64,000 nt of DNA from Spirodela intermedia (Eukaryota; Streptophyta; Magnoliopsida; Alismatales; Araceae). Positions 27,101 through 37,600 of the stretch are shown in pieces. The notes beneath the pieces are model-generated. The model was not told the origin of the DNA. It was given only the letters and a program-made list of their open reading frames with translations, and made no database searches. Both the position numbers and the translations under genes were made by a program. Numbering within the stretch: the first letter of the stretch is position 1; every line of letters starts with the position of its first letter. Location: contig LR746277.1 in the NCBI GenBank assembly GCA_902729315.2, forward strand, positions 4,407,001 to 4,471,000, written 5' to 3'.

Positions 27101-27745
27101 GTTGGACTATTAGGTAGAGGAGGTGTCCAAGTTTTCCTTGACATACATTGTCAAGATGTGGAACATATGTACCATCACACTTCTAATCAAAACTTTCAAC
27201 TTACTCAATGCTTATGATCAACGTTTTTCACTTTACTTGGAACAAAGTTAAACTTTTTCACAGCTTTTCGTCTACAGACATATAGTGAACAACATGCTCG
27301 AAGAGTACCTGGACCATTATTTATTAACTAAGTAAGATGATTGAGTTGAGCTATTCAACATTGTTCAATTAACCCATAAGATACAAAAACTATGTTGTAT
27401 CTTAAGGAACTCGCTCTTCAAGTCAGCTCTCAAGATACAAAACAACAACCCTTGACACCTCTCAAGCTAGTGAAGTAACACATACCAGGGTATTGGCTGA
27501 TAGTATATCAATTCACAAAGTAGAGACATTAACTAACCAACTAAGCTAGAGATGCATCGATGTAGATGATGCCTCATATGAATCATAATACTAAATATTA
27601 TCAACAAGATGTGGGATATGACCACCTAAAAGAACTGGCCACATACAAAAAAGACACGGACATGGTAATTCAATATTTAACTAGTAATATCAAGCACGCC
27701 AACATCAGACGAGGTCATTTAAGTTTTAAGAAGGGGGAGAATGTC
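24180..27745 (+). mobile_element. Decayed Ty3/gypsy retrotransposon, gag to integrase
   Basis: No long frame is open, but broken translations match a Ty3/gypsy polyprotein in canonical order. A gag capsid-like stretch lies near 24.25-24.42 kb. A retropepsin-like stretch near 24.85-25.25 kb has the pattern of a protease region ending in a DDF motif. An RT entry lies near 25.40-25.50 kb (LKELSQLDELLEVIHPP). An RNase H-like stretch is at 26.28-26.60 kb. Integrase is at 26.7-27.5 kb, including the stretch before PLTP near 27.45 kb. The order RT, RNase H, integrase and the wording fit the chromovirus side of Ty3/gypsy. Much of RT is missing and stops and frameshifts are everywhere, so it cannot be autonomous. 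A purine-rich tract at about 27,728-27,741 marks the 3' end. Confidence 0.75.
25780..25800. repeat. (AT)n microsatellite
   Basis: A short uninterrupted AT dinucleotide run inside the decayed gypsy element. Confidence 0.9.
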
Positions 27746-28200
27746 ACTAAGACTGTTAGATGGAGTAAGATTCTAGCATCAAAACTTCATAGTTGACAAA
27801 TAATGCTAGAGACAACAAATGTGTGTGACACAATGTGTATGTGTGGCACAATGGGCACGTGTCACAATAGTTTGAAGGAAGCATATGACTGTGACTGATT
27901 ATGTTGACATCGTCTTATGAATAAATAATTTATCTCACATCGATAATAAGATTAATTATCTAAGTTTTCTTATCTATTTTAAGAGACATGATCCACCCCC
28001 TTGTGATCGGTATCTTAGGAGTTCTAGTTATAAGAGATATACTTACATTAAGCCTGAGCTGGGGTTGGGAGTACACCCAATGTTAGCACAAGATACAACA
28101 AATTTGGACGTCTGCCTTGTGTCAAACCTCAGTCACCCATTAACATACCCATAAATAAAATACATAAATAAATTCATTAAAATAATTTTAACGAGATTAT
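27742..28200 (+). mobile_element. Probable 3' LTR of the gypsy remnant, end not defined
   Basis: Directly after a polypurine tract (AAGAAGGGGGAGAA) the sequence starts TGTCACTAAG, as expected for the left edge of a 3' LTR. The right edge is not visible because no matching 5' LTR or target duplication was found; the end given here is a guess. Confidence 0.4.
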
Positions 28201-28630
28201 TGTAGGAATCCATCACGAGCAAATTATCTTAGTTCAGATTGCTACCTATCTACCTCAATGGCTGGCTGTCAACGTTCCAACCCAAACCCAACTTGGCCCA
28301 AAATCAAAACCCCTCCCGCATCCAGACTGATCGGCGAGCCGGGTCTCGTTGCATCCTCCGACGCGACGGCCTCCCTCCCTCCGTCTTCTCTACGACGTCC
28401 TCCACCTCACCATTCCCTCCGTACCTTCGCCGTTCCTCAGCCGAAGAAGATCGTTGATAGGTAGGAAAGAAAACAGAAGCCATTGAAACTGAAAACCTCA
28501 CTCCCCTTACGGAGTTCATGGATGCCAAGGAAAACTCGTAAACTCCACACACACACACACACACAGAAGAAAAAGACAGAGAGAGAGCAGCAGCAGCAGC
28601 AGCAGGTGGAAGAAGAAGAGGAAGAGGGGG
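28201..28630. other. Spacer and 3' UTR zone before the small membrane protein gene
   Basis: GC rises sharply here compared with the retroelement to the left. A CA run at 28,544-28,562 and a GCA run near 28,589-28,605 lie in the probable 3' UTR of the minus-strand gene that ends at 28,631. The overlapping open frames on both strands around 28.24-28.56 kb are proline-, serine- and arginine-rich and I do not recognise them. Confidence 0.4.
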
Positions 28631-28933
28631 CTACTTGTTAGGCTGGCGAGGTACGTCGTCGTCGGAGACGCCGGCGGCGACCTTGGCGACCTCGCTGGGC
28701 GTGGTCCCTGGCTTGGCCTTTGTGTAGAGGGTGAGGTAGCCGATGGTGCCCACGATGAGCAAGCCGGCGACGGCCATGGCGGCGGGGCTGTACGGCAAGT
28801 GGCGCCGCTGGTGCAACACACCCCCCGGGTTCTGCCCCGGTGGCCGTTTCGACCCCTCCAGCCCGTACTTCTTCACCTCCTCCGGGCTCATCTTGTGCGT
28901 GTCCGCATTGTTCCTCCAGCTCCTCGACGACGA

Positions 28934-28936
<3 letters not shown>
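28631..28936 (-). CDS. Conserved plant single-pass membrane protein, 101 aa
   Basis: An intronless 101-residue protein starting MSSSRSWRNNADTHKMSPEE. The N-terminal half is hydrophilic, with a conserved-looking block (MSPEEVKKYGLEG, then NPGGVLHQRRHLPYSP). One membrane helix follows at about residues 52-71 (AAMAVAGLLIVGTIGYLTLY), then a short charged tail. I recall similar small proteins across land plants, but none with an assigned function. The ATG at 28,936 is chosen because everything upstream in this frame translates a GA microsatellite as an ER repeat. The gene lies 221 bp downstream of the release-factor gene's stop, on the same strand. Its 5' leader carries the GA repeat, and two CACGTG boxes sit 115-150 bp upstream of the ATG. 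Confidence 0.8.

Positions 28937-28981
<45 letters not shown>
28937..28981. repeat. (CT)n microsatellite abutting a start codon
   Basis: A CT run of about 44 bp that reads as GA on the coding strand. It ends immediately 5' of the ATG of the 101-residue protein, so it probably forms the end of the 5' UTR. Confidence 0.95.
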
Positions 28982-28985
<4 letters not shown>

Positions 28986-29050
28986 ACAAACACGCACACA
29001 CAGGTTACCCACCTGGCGAGATAAAAGGGATGACGAAGCAGGACAATTGA

Positions 29051-29085
29051 CACGTGTGCTTGACCGAATTGGATGAGGACACGTG
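29051..29085 (-). promoter_or_regulatory. Paired G-box/ABRE motifs
   Basis: Two CACGTG palindromes, at 29,051-29,056 and 29,080-29,085, lie in the short gap between the release-factor stop and the ATG of the 101-residue protein. Their position suits a promoter of the small gene. bZIP or bHLH binding is inferred from the motif only. Confidence 0.45.
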
Positions 29086-29157
29086 CGATATGGATTAAAA
29101 CACAATCGCAGTTTTGAAATATGATCCCAGAACCGGAGGAGGAAGGCGGGGATGCCT

Positions 29158-31942
29158 TCAAAACTCTGGGTATCTCCCTCGCCTGAGAGAGATGTGGGCT
29201 CTGATGAGCGGCTCGATGTTGCCGTCCAATATGGAGTTGAGGCCCGGCAGCTGCACGCCCGTCTTCACGTCTTGGACCAGCCTCTGGGGACGGAGCAAGT
29301 ACCTCCGCCGAACCTCGGGCTTCCTGATCCCATTAGGATTCGCCGCTTCCTGTTGCTCCCTGGAGATCACCAGGAGCTTCGCTTTCAGACGATTGAGAGC
29401 CTTCATCTTGTTCGCAAAGCGGCTCCTCTCACCTGCGCGTGGACCGGAGATGGGCCGAGTTAGATTCTCCTTTTTTTCTCTCTTTTTTCTTGGTTTTTAT
29501 GTATATGTTCTTTCCCTCCCCAACCCAGTTCATCAAGTTTCAGTCGAAATCATAATAATTATCCACATTCTTATAAGGACGGAAAACCTACAGCAATCAA
29601 TAATCAGATCTACGATGAACCAAAGCAGACAGACTACCCAGCGAGAAAGTCAACGGCAGGGAAGGGGCTTTTGACCTGAGCACTGGACGATGATGCCGGT
29701 GGGAATGTGGCGGATCGCGACAGCAGACCCCATTTCATGGCCTGACGGCGCTCCGTCGTGACGAGAAGGAGAGGATATCTCCAAGTCAGCTTCATCAACG
29801 TGGAGCTCAGCAGTCGACTCCAGGAAGAGGGGGATGACGTCCACAGCAGCCGAGATGGCCTGAAAATTTGCGTCGAACATGGAACAGGAGCTGATTATGG
29901 ATGCCTCATCACTGTAAATGGCGAGCGAAAATCATCAATCAAATCGAATCGTATTTAACACGACAATGAAATTTCCCTCCATGGTTTCTACCCGGAAAAG
30001 GGGAGAGAATTCCTGGATGAAGCCATGGGTGACGCCAGAAATTCCACGAATTTAGAAGGAACCCATATGGGGACAGACATTCTACGATCTAAAATTGCAG
30101 AAGATGGGTACCTCCTGCGAAGTCGATCCATTGGAGGAACTGTTGTTGATCATCAGATGAGCTCCCGTCTCTCCGGAGAGATACCCATAAACGTATTCTG
30201 ATTCAAGCTCGATGGTCGCCAAACTTACACCAATGCCCTGCGATGAGACCCTTTCTACAACCCTCGCTTCATAGCCATGCCTTCCAGACCATCTGGTGTA
30301 CATCCTTACAAGCTTTTCCGCCCACATCTGCAAAATGGAAGCCCATAAATGCCGTCGCCTACCAGTGACATCAACAGCACGTGAAATTCTGAGCAGAAGA
30401 AGAAAAATAAGAACAGTTGACTGGTATTCATGAGTCCTCATCCATTGTGGAATCCCATGGAATCTGAAAATAACATCAGCATCTCACCATCGTAAACCAT
30501 CTCATTTCTACCATCTAACCGATCATCATGTGCGGCCATAGAAACTTAAAATTTTCGAAAGGAAGGAGAAAAAAATTATGTTCATCCCATCAATCTGGGC
30601 TGGGCTCAAACTGACAGAAAAATGCATGCTTAGACTGTGATCCTCGTACCTGAGAAGCAATATCTTCTGATTCAGCAGTGATGGTCACACAGGCTCCCTC
30701 CCGATCATAAGGACCAGTAAGTAGCTTAGACATCTCGTATTGGTCCAAAAATTTATTTACATCCACCGAGGCATCGTACGCCTGCTTGAATAGTTGATGG
30801 TTTATGGAGTCCATCTCCGCCAGCTCTGTTATTAGTTTTGCTTCTTCAGCCTGCACAGTTAAGAGGAAAGATCTTCCATCATCGGCCTGGCTGACCTTAA
30901 GAAGTTGGCTGCAATCCAAAAGACAACAAACAAAGGAAAACTGCCGGCTGAAAGTAGCGCAGGATCGGAGAAACAACGACAGAGGACGGATCGATCAATC
31001 GAAACGCAAACAGAAGTTCGAGCGCATCCATTGATTCCTATTCAAGCAGAGTACAAAAAGACGGATGGCGCTCTTCAAGAGATTGAACTCCAGGGGTGAG
31101 CGGGGAGGAACATCGGTAAAAATGAGGAGAGACGGAAGAATTATGTGGCGAAACTAAGAATTTTCAGTGGCAGGATCAGAAGAAGAGTGCTGTCCACCCA
31201 CTCAGTAAATTTGCCAGATGTTTGGTAGACTCACGTTATGCTATTGTGGTAGCACAGCACCTTATATTGCAGGTCCTTGAGAGCATTCACAGCTTTGGTG
31301 GCGTTAGATAATCTTCTGAGAGATTCACTGGATCTTGTCGGGTCATCCCACAGATTGTATCGAAGGAGAACCTCCTCCTGCTCGACTCGTCTGGCTTCTT
31401 CTGCTTCGAGGGCTGCCGATGCAATCATTTGAGCACGAGAAACTGCGTCTTCAATCTTCTTCTTGAAGGAAAAGAAACCTAGCGGAGTACAAGTTCGGAG
31501 GATGTCAATATTTTGAGGAGCGATCTCCGTCCATTTCATGTCCCCGCAAGCCAGGACAAAGCGGCGGCTCGAAGTTGACTCAAGCCTACTTGAATTCAAC
31601 GATGCGGACGCTCTTTCCGTCGCGCAAAACCCCATCCCCAGCAGATTACCACAGGTATGGATGAAATCAGTTCACGAGCGGACGGAGAATACCGCGACGG
31701 CGGGGGGGAAACGAGCAATCGGCGACAACCACCAGAGGGGCTCTAATTCAGCCAGGGGAGAACAGAGGGGGGGAGGGAGGGAGGAAAGGAAAGCGAGACC
31801 GACCCAGCTCCTTGGACACCTTGTTGTTCCTATCCTCCATCGACTGACTGCCTCGAGCTGAGCAACACACCCACCGTCCCTCCCGCCATGCCCGTCTCTC
31901 GGGCAACCGCGCCGTTCCGCCGAGCGACATCGACTCCGCCAT
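29158..31942 (-). CDS. PrfB3: PrfB3-type plastid release-factor-like protein without GGQ
   Basis: Six exons join in phase to 410 residues: 31942-31804, 31478-31261, 30850-30650, 30327-30112, 29859-29676, 29432-29158. Exon 2 continues KELG as FFSFKKKIEDAV, then a class I release-factor N-domain. The peptide-anticodon region reads GYLSGETGAHLMINNSSSNG where RF2 would have an SPF-type tripeptide. The catalytic loop reads GAPSGHEMGSAVAIRHIPTG, so the GGQ needed for peptidyl-tRNA hydrolysis is absent. The C-terminus keeps the fold (NKMKALNRLKAKL). Loss of both motifs is the hallmark of PrfB3, known in Arabidopsis to stabilise plastid petB transcripts rather than end translation. The basic first exon could be a transit peptide. 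The donor after exon 2 (GTGCTG) is weak. RF2 itself is the alternative, but the missing motifs argue against it. Confidence 0.88.
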
Positions 31943-32142
31943 CACCGCGAGCGGAAGATCAAGAGCGGCGGAAGGCAGGCAGTCGTGGTGGCGGCGGCGG
32001 GAGCTCCTGTCGGAGATTTTTGAAGGAGAACGTGCGGCTCCTTCCTCGCGAGCTCCGCTTTTTGGTGTGGCGCGGCCAGATGACGACGTCCACACGGCAA
32101 GACGGCGCCCACACCCAAGTTCTGGATACGCGCTGAAGATAA

Positions 32143-34611
32143 GTACATACACGTACGTGCACAAGTACACGTACGCGCATCTTGCCTTTGATCCAAAAGG
32201 AGGATGCTTTTAGGTAGGACCCCATTCATTATTATCTCTGAAATAATGAATTTAGGTTGTTATTCCATCAAGAAGCAATGAGCTAGGGATCTCTCAACTG
32301 ACCCATAAAAAGAAACAACGTTCTAGATTCACTCTATCTCTTGAAAATGAAGATTAGAAAGTGGTCCATCTTTCTAATAAGGCCTTTTTGGTTGATGATG
32401 ACTTACTATCATCATCTTCATGACTAAAGTTTAAGCAAATTATGTGCATATTTTAACTCTAGGAACTCTAGTAGGACGCCATCTGCACCCCTTGTGCTGG
32501 AGTATGACCTGCAGATTAGGTCAGATTGACTATTTGTGGTATAAAATATATTATGGATTCCCCTGCCATCATCTTATCTATACCGTTGACCTTGGCACTC
32601 TATTTCTCAATATTTGGTCTGCCCATGATCTATCTTTATAACCTTTCACATCACTAACAATTGATGTTAGCATGGCCATTAGGTGCAACGTTGGTTCTCT
32701 AGCAGATTAAATGCATATCGATAGGTGGGTGAATTAGCTTCTTTGAGTGTTTTAGCATTTTTCATTAATTAAAATTATTTTTATAAAATTTTCAAAGAAA
32801 AGTGAGACAATACAAACCGTAGTGGGTTGACATAATGGGTTGACACATTAGTTGACCTGGCTATGTCGACAATAGTTGGCACACTAAATTTTAGATCATG
32901 TCAAACAAGAATTTTTAGTGATTATGTCTTTCCTTAGCCTATGTTTACTTTATAGGAGTTTTACCCTTGATTTATGTTCTTCCCGCTTAGAGAAATATAT
33001 CTTAATTTAATGGGAACAATAAAATTTAATAGATCTCATGGGTCTCATAGTGAAATGATAAACTATTCAGTTGTAGCTGTTGAATTAATAGCTTTATAGC
33101 TTATGTAGATAATTTGAGCTGAGTAAGTTTGTCTGCTCATCAAAATGCAGTAAAATTTACTTAGATTTTATATTGTTATGAACTATTTCAAAGTTCTTAC
33201 AAAGGGCTATTGATAGAGTGCAAAATCTAGATCGTTTGACTTCAGATCATTGAGATATGATTAGTCAAATATTATTTGGGTCAACTCATGTGTCTATCCA
33301 CTTATAGGTTGCATGGTTAGGCACGGCCATATTATCAATTTGATCTGCTTTTGACAAACTTTTGAATACATCATTTTTGTTAGAAATGCTTTTCTATTAT
33401 TAAAATACGTTGTAATTTTCTGAAAAATCATTTTTTATACTACAAAATGAGATTCTAAAAAGTACGATGACATGCTCTCCTGACCAAAAATAAGTAGACA
33501 TACTTTTGTGAGGTGACATGCTTCTTTCTCCTCATGTGAGCCAACACATGGATTACTCATTCTCTCTCTCTTCAATTTTATCTTCTAAATTATATATTCT
33601 CTTTTATTTTGACCGAATTTGATACTTTATATAATTTTGGTGTACATTGTCTTTATTTGAGAACTGAAAGATGTGTTTATACAACAAATTAAACTAGATC
33701 TAAGAATTTAAATGATGATTCATAAACTAGTATATTCAAACATATTTTCTTATAGATTTTCATATTAACTTTATGCAATTAATTTATTGACATCAAAATC
33801 ATTAAATCCAACAATATCCCTCCAAAATCATTAAACCCAACAAAATCAGGATGAAATATGAATGTTTCTAAGCATGGTGGATGTGAGTGACATAATGTTG
33901 AAAAGTTGATATTTAAGACAATGTTTATACACATCATAATATCATTGTGATACATTTCTTCTTCTCCATGAGTACACAATTTTCTATAATTTTCTCCCCT
34001 TTATTGTCAACTTTTTAACAGGGTACACGGTGAAAGCAAGTTATGAAGGGAAATGGCAACCAATGCTAACATGGCCATCATATGTGTATGTGTACATACA
34101 CGTACTGAGGGATATACCTAAAAGCCGTAGAAATGGGCCTCATGAACAAAATCTTAAGGCATTTTTGAGATTTAAAGACTCAAACTTTTTGCTCCACAAC
34201 TTCCAAGTACTTCGCTCAGTATACATACATGTACACAGACAGTGCCCATGTTAGCATAAGCTGTCATTGATGTAAAGACTTAGAAAGATAGACAGTGGCA
34301 GATCAAATATCGAGAAATAGAGTGCCAAGGTCAACGGCATGGAGAAGACGAGGCCCGAGAGTCCAGTCTATTTTATACTAGAAAAGGTCAATCCAACCGA
34401 ATCTGCGAGGACCTACTCCAGCACGAGGGGTGCAGACGGGGTCCAGCTGGAAGATCCTAGAGTCAAGCATATGCACATAATTCGCTAAAACTTTAGTCAA
34501 CGAAGACGATGTGGTCATCTCATCAACCGCAAGGCCCTAAAACTAGATCAGATAATAAAATTAACATAACAGAGAAAACTATAGGTTACAGCGATTCGTG
34601 TTGGTTTCGGC
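32143..34611. other. AT-rich intergenic stretch
   Basis: This lies between the divergently placed 5' end of the release-factor gene and the 3' end of the kinesin gene. No open frame here resembles a known protein and no terminal repeats were found. The part after about 34.3 kb may be the kinesin 3' UTR. Confidence 0.5.
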
Positions 34612-37600
34612 TCAATCTCTGGTGGAGAGCTGCTTCTTGAGGTTCAGAATCTGGATGCCGTAGGAGGCCAGCTTCTCCTTCAGTCTAGCGGATGCCTCCT
34701 CGAACTTCCTGTTCATGAGGCCCATCTCCTCTACGGCTTCTAGGTACCTCCCTCGGTAGGCATCCAGCTTTGCCTGCGTCCACCCTAACCTCCTCCTAAG
34801 CTTCGTTCTTTCGATGCCATTGGACAGAGCTTCCTGTGGGAGTGGACAGGAGGAGTTGGTCAGGCGATGTGAAAGACAGGTAACATTATGAAAGAAGATA
34901 ATCAATAGCCTTGGACTCAACCCGGATGGGATTGGGCCGGGCTGACTTTTCTTTGTGGACATGAAGAAAGTCAAAGCCCCAGCATGACTGGACAGTGAGC
35001 TTACACAGCCCACTGGCAGGTCTAGAGGCAATAAAACTAAGAATTTCAGGAAACCCACTTGGTGTGCCTTGACTTCCATGTTGAGTATCTGCTCAGACAA
35101 TTCCTTCACATCCTTTCTAGCGATCGTCACCTGTCTCCGGAAAAAGAAGTTACTTTTCACGAGGAAACAAGTCAACTCAATGAATGATGTGGAGAAATGC
35201 GGAGTCCAAGATTCCATCAATTTCTTGAAAAAGGGTCCCGTTCTATGTATTGACCAAGTGAGATCAGAGTAGGCGCACGGGCATATATGGAAAAGGCAAA
35301 CCTGGCAGCCTAGTTGACCCGATATCTCATCCAGCTTGGATTGGTAATGAGACCTTTCTGTGTCCTGAAAAGAGTGCAGTTGTCTCCGTAGTCTGTCTAG
35401 CTGCTCGCATGCACCATTATGTTCTAATGACAGGACCTCAATAGTTGACTTGACAACCTAAGCAAAGGTACATGAAACATAGTACATGAAAGTCAATCCA
35501 AAAATTAATCTAGCATTAATGACTACCCGAAAACGCATCACGAGCTGCTTACATCCTCGTATACGAGGCTGTCGATTTCAAGCTTCTCAAGATCACTTCT
35601 CAGCTGGGCAATCTCCAACAACTTCGCTAAGCTACACCAAAGAAGACATTAAATTAAATGTGGACACTAGGATTCAACTCAGTACTTACAAAGGTTAAGA
35701 CTTGATTTGATGAAAGAAGATTATTCACCATGACTAGAAAGACACTGAGATCAGTTCATTAAACAAGGGAACCCCAAAAAGGCAATTATTACTATGTGCA
35801 CAGTCATAGAGGACACATTTCGCTCAGTAACATGCTTCGTCCTTTGACTGCAATCTCATCGATCAAGCCTTCGATGGACGGGTAAATCAGTATGTTTAAG
35901 CATCTTTAGGATATAAGAGGAAAGCTGGATAAAACTAAGAGAACCTCGCACATTTACATTGAAGATGCCGAAATTGATTAGTCGTTTGATATAATAAAGA
36001 AACCGCCAAATGGATATCTCTTGAAAAATGAGAGGATAAGTTCATTAGATGGGATTATATTATGCGCATAATATTAGGAGAGGGGAACAGGTGAATCCAG
36101 TCCATTTGTAGCCCTATTTTTTTTATCTCTTCTGGTACAAATCTTAGCGTTGCTGTCGCGATCATCATTTTCCAACACGATCCTGAATCATTCTGAAACT
36201 TCTGACCAGAACTGACGAACTACTAAATTGTTTTTCCTTTAAACCATAGCTGGTAAAAATGGCATCGTTACGCGGCATTGAATGAAACAAGTAAAATTTA
36301 CGAGGAAGAAATCTAATCACGAATGTGAGGATCAAAACTAACATGGTGAATGAAAATTATTGGATGAGATAAACACTCATGACAGTAATTGAGACCATGA
36401 ATAGCTAAATCTGGGGAAAATAATCCTTTACCTGCTTTCTCTCTCTGTTTCTGAATTTTCTTTAGAAAGAGCCAACCTCCTCTCAAGAATTTCAGACTGT
36501 TTACAGCAAGATTCCAGTTCACCCTTTACCTATTTCATCAAAAAGAATTTATGGAAATTATTAAACTTCAGAAGTAGACACCAAAGAACTTCACAGGTTC
36601 CACATCATAACTCATTTAATGAAAATGGTGTATTTTAATTAATGAAAATGAAGATAACAGAGATGTTATGGCGAATTCTGTTTTAGACGAAGGCATTCGG
36701 AGATTAAAAATAATTGGAAACTGATAATTTTATCGCATTTTTCGGGAATACTAATAAGAAATAATTCCTCAAATGATAAGCAACGCAAGTATCGATCCAT
36801 TGGTTAACCCGGCTAAGGTTATCTCAAAGCATTGTGGTCTCTGGTACTTCCAGGATTTGTATCAAAATAAGATCAATCTCCGTTTACTTGATCTCCTGAA
36901 AAATATTAGGTCAGTTATGGTAATAAATGCTTGATTACTTGGCACAGCAGTATAAAGGTCATCCGTGCGATGCCTAGAAAGGTCTTCTACATCAGAAACA
37001 GTAGACCGTAGATCACACGTTCACTTCTCTTAACATGTGAACAAAGGGCTAGGTAGACCGTAACATAGGAGAAAAGGGCTGGTTGTATGAGAGTGGCTAA
37101 ACACATACAGGCCTGGGGAATCAAACCCGTACATTCTACAGGTAGACGTGGCAATAGATAAACATTTAAAAGAGATGCACAGAAAAATATTTTCTACAGA
37201 TGGCAAGACATTACAGACAGTGTGCACTGAAATTAGCAAGGGAAAGAAAACAGGTGGGAGCGATTATAAGCACTGTCATAGCAAAAGAACAAAAAAGCAA
37301 CATTTCTAAAGTCATGATCATTGATGTCTTTAAGCAGCTCGCATCAATTAGGGATCACCACAGAAGCTGAAACACAGATTATAAACACAGTTATGAAGCT
37401 GGGCACAGACCTGCGTTAGACCTCACGATGGAGGATGATATAAACAAAACTCAAAAGCAAAAGCCCAGAGAATTATGAATTCTAAAGAATCTTATCAGCA
37501 ACAACTTAATATCTGACAAAATTCAATTATTTATCTCGATACCTTTAAAAAACTTTCAGATAGCAATGCAATCTCATTTCTAGATTTTTCATCAGAATCC

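Noticed and set aside
28239-28464. Overlapping Pro/Ser-rich plus-strand frames
   Set aside because: No homologue recognised, open on both strands because of GC-rich composition, and partly within the 3' flank of the 101-residue gene.
28638-29161. Long minus-strand frames containing ER or RE repeats
   Set aside because: The repeats are translation of the GA microsatellite upstream of the true ATG at 28,936.
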